DNA of 54,308 nucleotides from Gnetum montanum (Eukaryota > Streptophyta > Gnetopsida > Gnetales > Gnetaceae), in NCBI GenBank assembly GCA_015680685.1, contig MNCI01018369.1, forward strand, positions 347,888 to 402,195, written 5' to 3'. The notes beneath the pieces were generated by a model, which was not told where the DNA came from, did no database searches, and was given only the letters and a program-made list of their open reading frames with translations. Both the position numbers and the translations under genes were made by a program. Below are positions 31,145 to 44,279 of the stretch, one piece after another. Each line of letters begins with the position of its first letter. The stretch's first letter is position 1.

Positions 31145-33590
31145 GTCTTCTTCTTCTCATAGGCAATACAATTCTAAGTCAATAGTACCATAAGAATGCA
31201 AAGTGGTGTACACTCATCTTGATGAGTTTGTACCTAATTTCACTTACGTTCTCCATTAGTATGAAAAAATGTGGTGGTGAGACATGGAGGGGAATGTTGT
31301 ATTGCCACCTGACTAATTTGTTCCCAAGATGCTACTCCAAACTCTTACAAGGTTGGATATTGAGGAGCTTCACAGAGAGTATGTTGTGAAAGATCATGAC
31401 TTTCAAGACTACCATCCCACTGAGACACAATGCAAATGAGATCAACAATAAGAAAAGCATTGCGAAGCCATGAAGGGAAAATGGTTCACTAATCCCTTAT
31501 TCCTGCTAAATCAAAAGGGTGATGAGGAATCTCTTTCTGAGGGTTCTCAATATGCAAACTCTCCATCGCTTAACTCTAGTGAAGGGGAGCCAAACTTAAA
31601 TCCTAAATTAGTAATCAACAATCCAAATTTGGTAACAATGAGTCCCATGGTCGTGCGAGCTCTAAGAAAGGGAGTCGAAGCAGGAATTTGGACAAACACA
31701 ATGATGATAACTCTGAGGATCATGACCATGATAAATGAAGAGGTAGTGACAGACACCATGGTGGTGGTAGTCCTTCTTCCTCTTCACCCTCTTCATCTAG
31801 ATTAGCTTGGTCCTCCAAATTTGAAAAGAATGGTAGGCGGTGGGACAACAATGATAATTGCAGAAACTATCATGAATGAAGGGATGACAAAGGACATCAT
31901 AGGTGTCATCAAGATCATGATGATGAACCTCTGCTAGCCACTCTAAATATGCTCAACATTGTAGAGGCTATCAAAATTCCTACCAGGCATGTGAAAGATA
32001 GCCAAATCAAGTGGCTAAAGATGAATAATATCCCTAGATTTGAGGGGGGATATAACGTAGATCCTCAAATATATTTGCAAGCCTTTCACAATGCTTGTGT
32101 CTTACAAAATATTGAAAATGATTAGCAAAAGCTTAAGTTGTTCCCTCGAATACTCATAAAAGAAGCAGAAAGTTGGTACTAGTCTTTAGAACGAGAGTTA
32201 ATCCGTCGATGGAGTACAATGCTAGAATTGTTTAATGATAAGTAGTAGACCTACTCTAGAGTGTCAAACCTGTGAAGGATAATCCAAGGATGGAAGTAAG
32301 GAATACATGAACCCTTGGATGCTGCCATGGGTAGATATTAATAATTATTACATCGATGCCCTTACCATGATTACTCTCAGAGGAAACAACTTTTCCACAT
32401 CATAAATGGGCTTCACTCAAAACACGAAGGATCCTTAGGGTCTATGCCCAAGGGAGACTGTCAGAATTAAGAGCCCATCAGATACAAAGGCTGATTGAGT
32501 AAGTAGCAAAAGAAGAAGGAGAGCTTAGGAAATGTGAAAGTGTAGAAGAATATAATAGGGACCCTTCCATCAAAAATAAGGAGGTTCACTTTTGTGACAG
32601 TGAAGAGGAATCATCTCTTGATGAGGTGGTGCAATGAAAGACCTTGCTGATCCAAAAATCTATGTCTGAAATTTCAGCTAAGGTAGATAAAATGTGGGAT
32701 TCATTGGATGAAAAATTTCAAACTACTCTAAAAATCACAGAAGAATCAAGAGAGTAAGGTAGTGATTATGACCGCAAGAGGTGGAAAGGAGTTGAGTATG
32801 CCTACCAAAGGGGCAAGGGCAAATTTGCTATAGTAGAAAAAGTTGTGGAGACTAAATTAGATGATGATGGTGGGTGTGACATCTACCACTAGGAACATCC
32901 TAAGGGATGTTACCCTATTGTGTCACACTTATAGGAATCTAGGGTGTATGCTTTGAATCCATAACTATCAAAAAGGCAAACACCCAGAAGATTGCCTTAT
33001 CCTCAAGGTAATCCTAGGTAGTTCCACCAATAACAACCTTATTATTCAAGTGGAACTCCACCACAACCATATGAGTAGTATCAGCAACCACAGTCATGGG
33101 GGATGCCACCACCATGGTAATAGTACCCTTATAGGTAGCCAAATTCGTATGGGTACTATGTTTAGTAACCCCTATCTCTACATGACTCTTCTAGTCATGT
33201 TTCTCCTTTTCAACATCACTACCACCCTCTTGAATATCATCGAACTCATTTTCCAACTCTTAGCAGGGGTTCCATATTCCATCCATACCCTCATCATGTG
33301 CCTGAACCTATTCCTGCACCCTTAACATAGCTACCACTTGCTCCATCCATGTAAGATGAGCTTATAGCTCAACCACAACAACGTAATACAATAAGGGTCG
33401 TTAATCTACAACTAGTTAATCAGTTGAGTGGTTTGGAGCCTACATCTTATAAACAACCATTCTTTCAATCCAATAGCCCTCCTAAGCCCTCACAAACTCA
33501 TGCAGCTAGTTACCTTGCTCCTTCCTCATCCTCTGCTAATCATTGAATCAAGAGCCCTTCAAACCAAATGCCTCCCAAGGTCTGCATTGT
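31145..33590 (+). pseudogene. Gag of the Athila-like element
   Basis: The core lies near 32030-32230: IPRFEGGYNVDPQIYLQAFH, then LKLFPRILIKEAESWY, the pattern of the retrotransposon gag family. Asp-His-rich low-complexity sequence precedes it (31650-31920) and a Gln/Pro-rich stretch follows (33000-33560). In-frame stops occur about every 50-100 codons. Exact ends are not resolved. Confidence 0.65.
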
Positions 33591-33679
33591 TATGTTAACT
33601 CATGCCATATTTGACTGGATTCGGGCTGGAAACCTTCTTAGAAAATTAGTTGATCCTAGAAGTCTCCTTATCTATTTGT

Positions 33680-34050
33680 AGATTTCCAAGAATGAATCAT
33701 GCAAAGCTCTTCTAGATTTAGGTTCTAGTGTTAATTTGATTTTCCATGAGATGTATACTACCTAGAACTTGCCACCTCTCAAGAAGAGAAATATCAAATT
33801 AGAATTGGTAGACCATACCATCACTATTCCATTGGGACTAGTTGAGGATATTGTGACCATTATTTATGGATAGTCTTATCTTGTCGATTTCCTAGTAATC
33901 AAAGTTGAGAACTACAAGGGGGATTTTCTGATCATTATGGGAAGGGCATGGCTAAGTACTATTGATGCAAGAATGGGCATTAGATATCTTTCCATAGAAA
34001 TTTCCAAGGAAAATGCATTTAGAAAGATTGAGAAGAAATGAGTTCCATGC
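33680..34050 (+). pseudogene. Aspartic protease of the Athila-like element
   Basis: KNESCKALLDLGSSVNLIF carries the D-L-G-S active-site variant typical of Athila proteases (family: LDLGASVN). IIMGRAWLSTIDARM follows about 65 residues later, matching the second half of the retropepsin fold. Two TAG stops interrupt it. Confidence 0.75.
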
Positions 34051-34559
34051 ATTGTGTATAGCGATATAGGATGCAATGTGTGCAAAAACTCTGGTCCATG
34101 AAAAGAGCATCCATTTTCGCATGCAAGCAGTGTGCAATTGAGGTAGATATTCAAAGGTGCCTATATGCAATAGCCACAAAACAAGAGGGCACCTAGTGGC
34201 TGAAAGTTGATTTTGAGAGTACCACAATCTACATGAAATCAACGAAGAGCCTGACGTGCACCTATGTCGTAGGCATGGATGAACTAGAGAAAGTTCATCG
34301 CTAACTTTTTGATAACAAAAAATATGATACCTATTGGAAAGAGTTGAAAATTCCTTAAAATTTTAAATAAGATCCCCTAGAGTTAAAAACTATAATTGCT
34401 AGCCTGGAATATGCATTTATAAAAAAATGGAAAGCTGGTTATACTCAATGCTAAACTTGCTCCTAAAAAAAAAGAGAAATTATTGAAAGTGATTAATAGA
34501 TGGTCAATAGCCTTTGCTTGGTCATATATTGAACTCACTAGGATTGATCCATGAATATG

Positions 34560-35830
34560 CCAGCGCTGCATCTATACTAATCCAGCCATGAAGCTAAGGA
34601 AGCAACCACAACAATGGCTAAACCAAAAATTAAAGCAAATCACCAAGGAGGAGGTAAAAGAACTCCTTAAGGTGGGGTTCATCTATCCTATTGTGAATAG
34701 TGAGTGGGTCAGCCTACTCGTGATTATGCCAAAGAAAGATGGCAAGTGGTGGGTTTGTATTGATTTTAGGTTGTTGAACATGATAACATTCAAAGATCAT
34801 TTTCCATTGTCATTTGTTGATCAAGTGTTGGATACCATTTATGGACATTACTATTATAGCTTTTTGGATGTTTATAGTGGCTATGAACAAATTTAGATTA
34901 CACTAGAGGATCATCCTTGGGGGATTTTTGCATATCAGAAGATGCTTTTTGGTTTGTGCAATGCTCCTGCCACATTTCAATGCTTGGTCTTGAGCATCTT
35001 TTAGTAACAAATTGGTAGTGGGATGGAAGTCTTCATGAATAACTTTTCCACTTATGGAACTACATTTGAGCAAGCCTTGGACTACCTTGAGGAAGTATTA
35101 AAAAGATGTGTGGAGACAAACCTATAATTCAATTGGAAAAAGAGCCATCTAATGATCTAAGAGGGCATAGTTTTATGGCATAGAATCTCACAAGTAAGGA
35201 TTTAGGTAGATCCTAAAAAGAGAAGGGTCATCCAAGGAATAACCCATCAATTGGAAATAGTTTGAGATGTTCAGTCATTCCTTGGGCACACTAGTTACTA
35301 CTAGCAATTCATAGAGAATTTCTCTAAGATCACAAAATCGTTGGTTGAGCTAACAAAGAAAGATGCTTTATTTGTTTGGACCAAGGAATGTAAAAATGCA
35401 TTTCAATAGTTGAAGGAGAGACTCATAGAAACTCCAATTCTATAAGCACTAGACTAGTTTATATTGTTTCATATCATGATGAATGCTTTAAATTATGCAT
35501 TGGGAGCCACGATGATGCAATTAGATGATCAAAAACATCCATATTACATCCACTGCGTAAGCCAAAGCATTGTGGGTGCATAGCTCAATTACACCATAAC
35601 AGAGAAAGAATAGATACAAATGGTGTATGCTTTGGAAAATTTTAGGCACTATGTGCTTTGGTACAAAGTGTTTGTACATATTGATCATAGTGCCATTTTC
35701 TTCCTAATGAACAAGCCAACAGTGAGCCCCTATGTCATACGGTGCCTAGTGATCTTACAAGAGTTCAATCTTACAATGGTAGATTGAAAGGGGACTAAGA
35801 ATGTGGTTGTTGACCATCTCTCTTAGTTAA
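34560..35830 (+). pseudogene. Reverse transcriptase and RNase H of the Athila-like element
   Basis: One frame runs through the whole region with about twenty TAG, TAA or TGA codons but no frameshift. Blocks: VSLLVIMPKKDGKWWVCIDF, FPLSFVDQVLD, YYSFLDVYSGYEQI, then LFGLCNAPATFQ. The catalytic YxDD reads FMNN at 35032-35043, so both Asp are Asn. The RNase H part has ALGATMMQ and TEKE before YALENFRHYV. Several stops lie where Gln or Trp is expected, for example PIL-stop-ALD-stop-F (35438-35460). It cannot make active enzyme. Confidence 0.88.
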
Positions 35831-35984
35831 GATGGGATAACAAAGAGGAGAAGAGTCCACTCTCTAATCAATTTTCTGATGAACTCCTCTTTGCTAGAGT
35901 AATTAATGGCTAAGTGCCTGCAGAACCAAAATGGTATAATGACATCCTCACTTATCTTCTCACTTAGGAGATGTCATAAGATCT

Positions 35985-37170
35985 AGACTACAGGAAGAAA
36001 AAATAGTTTTTTCATCAGGCCAAGCACTTTATGGAAATCAATGGACACCTTTATAGGGTCTGTGCCGATGGCCTAGTTCATTGGTATGTCCCTAATACTA
36101 ATTAATTACATGTTCTCTAAGATGCTCATAAGGGCCCTTGTAGAGGGCACTATGCAGGGAGACACATGACCATTAAAATCTTGATGGACAACAATCTTTA
36201 GGAATGCCCACCAATTTGTTCGATCTTGTTAATACTGTCAATGAGATGGTGGGATGACCACATGAATGGAGGAACCTCAATAGTGGATCCAACCACTAAA
36301 ACCCTGTGACATATGGGGCATAAACATCATGGGTTCCATCACACCCATGTTCAATGAAAATGCATACATTATCATCACCATTAACTACTGTACTAAATGG
36401 GTAGAAGCAGTAGCCATGATCAACTGTACATCATCCACTATTGCTTGGATTTTTCAACAACACATTGTGAACAGGTTTGGGATGCCACATGCACTAATTT
36501 CTAACAATGGAACCCATTTCATAGGCACCACTTTTCCTAAGCTCATGCAACACTTGAGGGTTGAACATAAATTAACAACATCCTACCACCCCCAAGCCAA
36601 TGGTCAAGTAGAGGTTACTAACATGGAGATTACAAAGATCTTAATGAGAACTATTAGCAAATATAGGAGAGACTGGAGCACAAAAATCAACGATGCCCTA
36701 TGGGCCTATCACTTAACATGGAAACTTCCTATAGGGTACTCTCCTTATGAGCTAGTGTATGGAAAACTACCAACACTTTCTATTCAATCTAAGCTCCATA
36801 CACTTTCAACAACCTGTGACCTAGATCTTGACCTAAGTCTAGCACAATGAGAATGATTGATCAACCTTAACATGCTAGATGAAAACCGATTAGTGGCCCT
36901 ATCCTTGAAAGAAGGACATAAAGGATTTAGTAAATAATGCCATGACCTTAGAATAAGGAAAGTAAAATTTCAACTTGAAAATAAGATCCTGTATTGGAGC
37001 CACACACATGTTCCATAATGAACTAAGTTCCAGACATTGTGGGAAGGGTCTTATATTATTTATGAAATCTTCCCTTCTAGGGCCATGTTGATCTACAAAC
37101 CTAAAAGCCCAAACAAAAAGTAGCTAGTCAACACACAACAAGTCAAACCTTTCCATAAGCCCAAGTAAGC
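35985..37170 (+). pseudogene. Integrase of the Athila-like element
   Basis: The zinc-finger side starts near 36030 (NGHLYRVCADGLVHWYVPN) and is broken by stops. The core (36329-36850) is open for 173 codons: the first catalytic residue is Asn (INYCTKW, codon AAC at 36383), the second is Asn (SNNGTHF, AAC at 36503), and the Glu is kept (NGQVEVTN, GAG at 36611) with the exact D-D-35-E spacing. A C-terminal domain (KVKFQLENKILYWS) reaches about 37170. Its frame differs from that of RT. Confidence 0.85.
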
Positions 37171-39289
37171 CAATGGAAGCAACACCTCATTGGATGGACA
37201 ACCTTGCTCAATATTTTGGATCTTCTCCTTCCAACTTAGTCATGGGGGAGATGGCCATCCATGCTAACCATTTACATGGCTCAGTTTTTCTATTTTTTGT
37301 TTTATACTTTGTTTATTTTATGACTTTTTGTTTTATACTTTTTCCTATTTTACACCATTTTTTGTTTTACACCATCATTGTAATGTTTGATTTTTCTTGA
37401 ATATTTTACACTTTCTTGTATAATTTTCTTTGTTTTGGGTGTGATTTCCTAAATTTCTATTAATAAAGTAGTTTGTGCCAATAGGACATAGTGGTGTTGT
37501 AGCTATTGTGAATGGCTTATTTTTTTGATTGCTAATGTTTGGTTTCTATTTTTCAATTTTGGTACCAATAACTAAGACATGGTTTCTTTTTCATGGAATA
37601 GGTAGCGAGTCCACGACATCCACCCATCCACAAACTCTATGGGTTTCCTTGTTTTAGAAATATGAGATCCCTTTTTATTAAGGAAAACTTTAATGAACTT
37701 ATGATCTTGGTAGTTTCTAAACTTGGAAAGGATTCAAAGGTTTGAACAGGGTGTAACTTCAAGGGGACTCAGTACTCTTTGTACCCTTTTACTTACTTGG
37801 GTGCATGAGTGTTTTTATGGATCTCTTACCATTTCATGTTGACCAATAACAAGAAGTTGAATAAGTCTTTACATGGTGTGGTTCCCATCTGAAATATATA
37901 TATATATATAAAAGAGAAGAGAAAAAATGATGGGAATTCAAAGCACACCCCTTAGACAGAATAATAGGCTACAAGCCCTAGTTATGGGACTAGAAAGGCA
38001 TGTTACCCATGCCTGAAGGTCCCCTCCAAATAAGGCCCTTCCTCACTTCTTGCTTCTCTATAAGGAATTATGTTTGATCTGTGGGAGCACTCTTGTACCT
38101 CAAGGAGGTGGATTGGTCTTAGAGTGACGATGTGAAGTCATTGAATGTGGTTGGTTTTAGTCTAGACTAAGGATGGATTTTATCAGGTCATTTACCCACA
38201 AAATCCATGAGGGACTTCATGTGACCTTAATTGAGAATTCCATTCCACTTTCTCTCTCATCCATATATGCTTTCCATGACTCACCTCACTACCAGTGTTT
38301 GTGTCCTTGCTCGATGTCTTGGTTTGATATCGCTAAATTCTTAGGTAGATTTTTCCAAGTTTTGGTTCTTAACTTTCATAACAATTAATCCCCTAGGGGC
38401 CCACAAACTCCTTGGGTTGAGGTTATGCAAGGGTAAAAGGGGCATGTGCCTACTATGGGGAGGACCCACTTGCATATCTCTTGGTTGGATTAGTTAAGTA
38501 CCTCATCCTTAGACCTTCGCACAATCCAAACCTTTATGCACCTTATCCGATGCATCCAATTGTATGCTCCTTAGGGAAATTTCTTCAATGAACACATTCT
38601 CTACTTGATTTTTCAATTTTCAAGCTTTCAAAGATCCTCTTCGATGATTTCATCAAGTTCTTGGCTTTTCTGGAACTCCATGGACCCCACTTTCTTCAGA
38701 AAACTTTATGTATTTTATGACAAATTTAAGTTGAAAATTTTACTTATATCCTTCGTAAATGGGTTCTTGTCGATGGACCCCCTACATATACATGACCTTG
38801 TATATGGGACCTCATCGATGTAGCACAAAAATAGTCTATATATATGCACCCACACTGTGAATTTTTCACATTTCCTTTCAAATGCTAGAGGAGTTTTTGC
38901 AATTTTTAGAGCCTAAAACCTTCTAGAAGCCATATCTTCCTAACCGTTTGTCCAAATCACTCCATTATTCAACCCTATAGCTATTGGAGGTAAGCTCTTA
39001 GTCATGAGGGCCACAACCTAAATTTTTTGATAGAAAATGTTTTCCAATGTTTCTAACTCCCACAAAGGTTTAACAAAGAAACCAACATGAAAACATCAAA
39101 TTACAAAAGTTAAACTCTTCCAACTATCTCCAACAAGGCTTTGAACTTAAAAATTAATAAAATAATAATAAAATAACCAATCTACCATGGTCCAAACTTA
39201 GCCTAAGTGTAACTAATTGATGAGGCGAGGTATCAAAACATTATAACTTACACATTATATATACTAATCCTTGGGTGTGTTGTGACCAT
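37171..39289 (+). other. Noncoding spacer after pol, with a TATA-like block
   Basis: There is no protein similarity. A short (AT)n run lies at 37894-37910. The stretch 38755-38860 has TCGATGGACCCCC and CATCGATGTAGC followed by CTATATATATGCACCC, an arrangement like the U3-TATA part of this superfamily's LTRs. It may be an internal promoter for the ORF downstream. Confidence 0.5.
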
Positions 39290-42160
39290 AGATGACACCA
39301 AAAGGAAAGCACACACAAGAAGGAGGACCATCACAGCCATGGGACAAATGACCATGAATAGGAAGGGGCCAAGAACAATTTGAAGAAGAACAAATAGCAA
39401 CCCATGTTATAAGAGCTCTTAGGGAGGAGCCCGAAGAGGAATCTGTTTGTATGATTCCAGAACAAGCAGTAGTGACAAAGTAATCCCACTAGGATAGGCA
39501 CTGGCCTCATAAACAAACCTTGAGGTGACCTTGATAGAAGCATACCTTAAGCAAATTAGATCAAAGGAGGCTTAAAAAATGGTACTCCAAGAGTTGAATT
39601 TTGGCTCTTTCTTGGAGTAAGCACCTCAAGAAGTATAAGATCAACAAAAGACTTCTCCCATGTTGCCCATCATCACTTCTAGTAGGGAGTCGTATATGAG
39701 AGAGACATTCTTATTCTAGAACAATAGGTAGGCTAGTTCAATGGTCAAGATTAAGGACATTTTAGTGTCCTAATCAATGTAGGCCATTTTAAAGGCACTT
39801 GGGTTATTAGAAACTAAGGTGGATCTCGCTAAGATTCTAATACGAGTAGACCTTAGCATCAAGAAAGAATGGTTGCAATAGTGTTATGGTGTCACTTGTA
39901 AGGAATATGGTGTGCTCACATTGATAGAGAGAATTTAATATAAGATTACAACCTTTCATCTCAATCCAATAGTGAGGCCAGGCAAGATCACTACCTTCTC
40001 CACTCGTGAGTGTGTCATTATAAGTGGTAGATTCTCTATCAACCTTCCATAGCTAATATATCTTGAGATAGAAAAGTGCTTCAAGGAGAATGAACATGGA
40101 AGGAAGGCACTCCCCTTTCTATGCCTCATTAGAAAACTATGTTGGAGGGGAGGGATAACCTGCTATACAAATGATGATGTTCGATGTGATCCTTCCACGA
40201 ATTGGATGAAGATGATTAAGGACAAAATCCATACAAAAGTCATCCAAGAAGAGGAGCAACAACTACCACCCCACCACCCACTCAACAAACAATGTTGGAT
40301 ATTGTTGCAACTTCTTAATAGTTGCACACATTTTGAGAATGGATCTTAAGTGAGCAAGAGCAACAAGTAGGAACAAGTTGTGGTGATGCATTTGTGCATC
40401 AGCTAGTGATGAGTCACCTAAATGAAGTGGCTTAAAAAAATAGCTAGAAAAAGGGGGTGGACCAATCTTTTCAGTCCAAAGAATGTAGTTGCCTACAAGA
40501 TTAAATCCTAGTGCTTGAGAAATAATAGTATCCCTTTCATAATAGTAGCAATTCTAAGAAATCTCTAGGAACACCACTACTTTTTTAATGCACTTGAAGG
40601 AGGATGAGGAGGCAACAGTTTTGGTTATGCAGCACTAGGGGCAGGAGATAGCAGCAGAGGTGGTTGCTGATAGAGTTGCTAAAACCATAAATGCACCTGC
40701 TGCATCTGTACTAGACAGATATGCACTTAAAGATGTGTAGATGTTCACAGGGATAGTAAGTGGCAAGTTGAGCACAACATAGCATGAATAATTGTTGGAC
40801 CAACTTGTGGGAGTTAGGAAACCAATTCTAGATATATTTGACCTTGAAGATAACATAATTGTAACCCAGTCAAAGTTGTTAGAAGCAAGGGTCAAGAACA
40901 TCATTTTGGAAGGGAAACTTGAAACAACCAATGAGCTAAATGAATGCTTGGCTATGGAGGTTGTTGAACTAAGAGCCTAGATTGTTGACCTTGCATTCCT
41001 CAACCTAGCACTGAGAAAGGATGAAGCTCTTAAATAGCTTCACACAAGATTGAAAGGGGTTGAAGGTGCGATGAAGACAACAGTGTTCTATTGATCCTTG
41101 GTAGATACCACTCAACATAAAACTCAGAAGGCCTTAGATCAGACCCACTAGGTGAATGTACAATTTACCATAGAGAATCATCGCCTACAAAATGTTGATG
41201 TGCAAAAATAGCAGATGGTAGATTTCATCCATTAACAATAGGAGCAGCTAGCGAGAGTGAACACTGAGCTAAGGAGATTGGTAGTAGAAAATAGAAACCT
41301 CTCCGTTGATGAGGTTTGTGCTCTTTGTTAAAAGACTACAATTGAATTAGTTGCCTAGAAATTAGAGGCTCTAAAATTTGAGAGAGTCAAAAATCACTAT
41401 AGAAATTAGGTCAATCTACAAAATGAAGTTAAGGAAAAGCACATCCAATTTGCAAAGACAAAAGTAAATGAGACCTTCTAGCAACTTCAGTAAGGAAGAG
41501 AGATATGATAACCTATCATTAATGGGATATATGCCTACAAAAAAGGATCTACATGAAGGAGTTGCAAATTGAGGAAATGATAGAATACATGAAGCTTGCA
41601 AATCTTTGATATGTAAATCTAGCTATGCTAACTGCTAGAAAACCATGGTTTGAATTAGAGAAACAAGTGGCTAACTCGTAGTTGTTGTACAAGGCAGAGT
41701 TCATGCACCACAAGGACACCAAGTAAAAGCTTGTAGTGGCAAACATAGAACTTGAGGTTCTTAACATGAAGTTCACTAATCAAAGAACAACTACTGAGAA
41801 CCTGGCCAAGAGGATGAATGACTACTAGGAGCTACAGCATGCACTCAGAGTGTTCAATATCGAACACAAGCAATTTGTTATCTGGTTTATCAATGTTAAG
41901 GAGCTATTCCCAGTAATGCTATGTCTGAGGCATATCCCCATTCCAACCCACATTGGTGATGCTACATGGATTATGAATGATCCCTGGAGCAAGGAGGAGA
42001 AGATGAAGGCATTATTGGATGCCTTTCGCCTTCCCTTGGAAGTGGCAGCTACGGTAGGATAGCCATAGCTACCTTAACCACCACGTGTGCTTGAAGCGAG
42101 AGAAGGTCCTTTAGAACCTCAAGAACCTCCACCACCTAGGACCATCTGATCTTTTCAACT
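39290..42160 (+). pseudogene. Extra ORF of the Athila-like element, coiled-coil rich, degenerate
   Basis: It begins MTPKGKHTQEGGPSQPW and shows long heptad-like stretches between 40650 and 41850 (LEARVKNIILEGKLETTNE; LARVNTELRRLVVENRNL), then the open block at 41850-42062 (VKELFPVML, MNDPWSKEEKMKALLDAF). The last 600 bases match the fragment at window bases 8-580. There are many stops and some frame changes. The function is not known. Athila elements carry an env-like or unknown ORF in this position. No clear signal or membrane segment was seen in what can be read. Confidence 0.6.
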
Positions 42161-42367
42161 GTCTTCACATTGCTAGAGGATGTGTTGTCTAATTTTGTTT
42201 AATTATAATCTAGTGATCAATTTTGTGTGATGAACACCAAAATTTTGTAATCAGTGTTGATTCATACACCCGAGCACTTAGTTTTGTTTTGTTGTGTCAT
42301 GTGTCAGTCAATAATCCCATACCTTCCTAATTTTGTAAGGAACTTGAGGATGAGCTTTCATTTAGTC

Positions 42368-42376
42368 ATGCAGGTA
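42368..42376 (+). promoter_or_regulatory. Decayed polypurine tract
   Basis: CATGCAGGTA precedes the 3' LTR start TGATGAAAAG. The related element at base 802 has CGTGGGGGTC in the same place. Confidence 0.5.
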
Positions 42377-43254
42377 TGATGAAAAGTCTTCAATTGGTTG
42401 TGTTGATGGAATTCCATCAATGCAACCCCATCGATGTAGGGTTTCACACATTGATGTGTACTCATCGACATGACATCCTAGTAGGTCTATAAATACAATG
42501 CCCTACCATGTTAATGGAGAGTTAGAATTTTAGTTGCTAGCAAAACTCTTGTAGTTTGTTTTTGTAAGAGATAGAATAATTTTCTAAGTGCCAACAGTAG
42601 GAGTTAAGGAGTGTACAGATCTTTATTCATGTACTATTGTACTTGAGCATTGTAGTGTGTGTGGCAATAAAGATGAGATTTTTGATAAACCTTGTAGCAC
42701 TTTGACTAGCTTAATGATTTATTTATGCATTTATTATTTTTTATTAATTAAGTAATTAATTAAGCTAAGATGATTAGGACTTTAAGTAATTAATTAATTA
42801 AGCTAAATAGACTAGAATACATAAGTATGAACACTTCGAGCATATGTATAACACTTGGTAATCCTAGTAGCACTTAACATTTGGTCATCTAGTAGTGTTG
42901 TACATGTTTAGGATGTGTACAAAAAATGGGACTAGATGATTATGTTAGGATAGCTAGTTATTAATTAGCAATTAAATTAGTTGAACTAGTTAATCAATTT
43001 GTTCTCAATATATTACCAATCTTAGGTAAACAAAATATAAAATAATAAAAATCATATGCCTCAATTATAGTTAACCATACAATTGAGCCTCAAAAGTGTA
43101 GTTGGGAAGAAAAAAATCATTCCACAATTAGATTCACTTTCTAGATTGAATCCTATGTACGAGAAAACTAGGAATCCATGGAATTCAATTGGATTACCTA
43201 TGAATGGCTTAGTGATTCATATGGTTGGGTGTAGGGGTACCTTGCCACTCATCA
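42377..43254 (+). repeat. 3' LTR of the Athila-like element (878 bp)
   Basis: It pairs with 30097-30983, with the same ends, a TATA box in GTCTATAAATACAATG near 42488, and the same AATTAATTAAGC block. Confidence 0.9.
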
Positions 43255-43259
43255 ATAAC
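43255..43259 (+). repeat. Right target-site duplication ATAAC
   Basis: Matches 30092-30096. Confidence 0.85.
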
Positions 43260-43880
43260 ACAATAAAGAAATAGAATTTGATTTTCAATAGGCCTAGGAT
43301 TTGCAACATTGTTCTTTGATCTTAATTTGTCAAAATCTTACCCACTTGTTACCTATGTTTAGGTTTATTTTTAATGATTGCTTCATAGGCACCATAAAAT
43401 AATAAAATGAGTTTCATGAAAATTTTAAGTAGAATTTTTATTTATGAAATTTCGAATAAAAGATAGCATTAAAATTTTTAGGAATTATTTTTTGGAAATG
43501 AATGTTGTTTCTATAGATACATTTCAAAACCATAAAAAGCTAAAGAAATCTTTTTGCTGTAAGTGGTATGTGAATTGAAAATAAAAAGTAAAAAAGCAAA
43601 AGAAAATTCTTTGTAGCAAGTATACATGGATGGGTAATGAAAATTGGGTTATAGTAAGATCCAATAACCTACCATAATTGATCAAAAAGATTTCTACCAA
43701 TAATATTAGTTTGCATAGGTTTGAATGTAATTTAGTTTAGTGAAGCATTTTATCACATTTTATTCCTTAGTATCAGAGGCTCTATGGTATAAAATAGGTC
43801 ATCAAGCATGGGTTCAATGTTCATCCTGACAAGGTGGATCCTAGAGGATTAGTGGTGAGTGAAAGACTAACCTCTTTTTG
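43260..43880. other. AT-rich stretch, no gene
   Basis: No coding or repeat signal was recognised between the Athila-like element and the solo LTR. Confidence 0.5.
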
Positions 43881-43885
43881 AATGG
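43881..43885 (+). repeat. Left target-site duplication AATGG of the solo LTR
   Basis: Identical to 46018-46022. Confidence 0.85.
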
Positions 43886-44123
43886 TGAAACACCAAAAAA
43901 ATTTTGACCTAACACTTTCAGACAAGAATTGAGCTAAGTCACGATGCTTCCCAGCATGACCGAAACTTGCGAACTTCACAAATAGCATCAAACGGAGTCG
44001 AATCAAGCAAGTAAAAGTTCCCTAAGATCCGTTGGAGACTACATCAACATTTGGCAACAATAACTACAAGTTTCAAACTCAAAAAACTTAGTTTTGACTA
44101 AGTATACTTCTTGCACATAGGCC

Positions 44124-44140
44124 TGCACGCTCAGCGTGCA
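44124..44140. repeat. Perfect 17-base palindrome in the solo LTR U3
   Basis: TGCACGCTCAGCGTGCA has 8-base arms around one central C. Variants CAGCATGCAGCTCA and TTTAGCGTGCAGC follow within 40 bases. Confidence 0.8.
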
Positions 44141-44279
44141 ACTCAGCATGCAGCTCAATGTGCAGTTTAGCGTGCAGCAACTTTTGGGCCCCAAAAATGA
44201 GCAAAAACATGCCAGAATCAAGTGTTTGAGCCCCCTAGGACCTTCACCAAGCTCCCCAGTAGCTCTCAAGCACCTAAAA

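Larger units (their letters stand above)
30097..43254 (+). mobile_element. Complete Athila-like Ty3/gypsy retrotransposon, 13.2 kb, inactive
   Basis: LTRs at 30097-30983 and 42377-43254, both TGATGAA...CTCATCA, are flanked by the perfect 5-bp duplication ATAAC. Inside are a tRNA-Asp-type primer-binding site, gag (about 31145-33590), protease with LDLGSSVN (33690-34050), RT-RNase H (34560-35830), integrase (about 36030-37170), a 2.1 kb spacer, a long extra ORF with coiled coils (about 39290-42160) and a decayed polypurine tract. The protease motif, the primer-binding site and the extra ORF point to Athila. About 25 differences in a 205-bp block of the LTRs suggest that it is older than the Tat-like element at 12729. 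Many stops and lost catalytic residues make it inactive. Confidence 0.9.

Noticed and set aside
37173-37400. Hydrophobic 75-codon frame after integrase as an env-like protein
   Set aside because: It is a short Phe-rich frame in T-rich DNA. Its first codons are the integrase tail in another frame, and no signal or fusion features could be supported.
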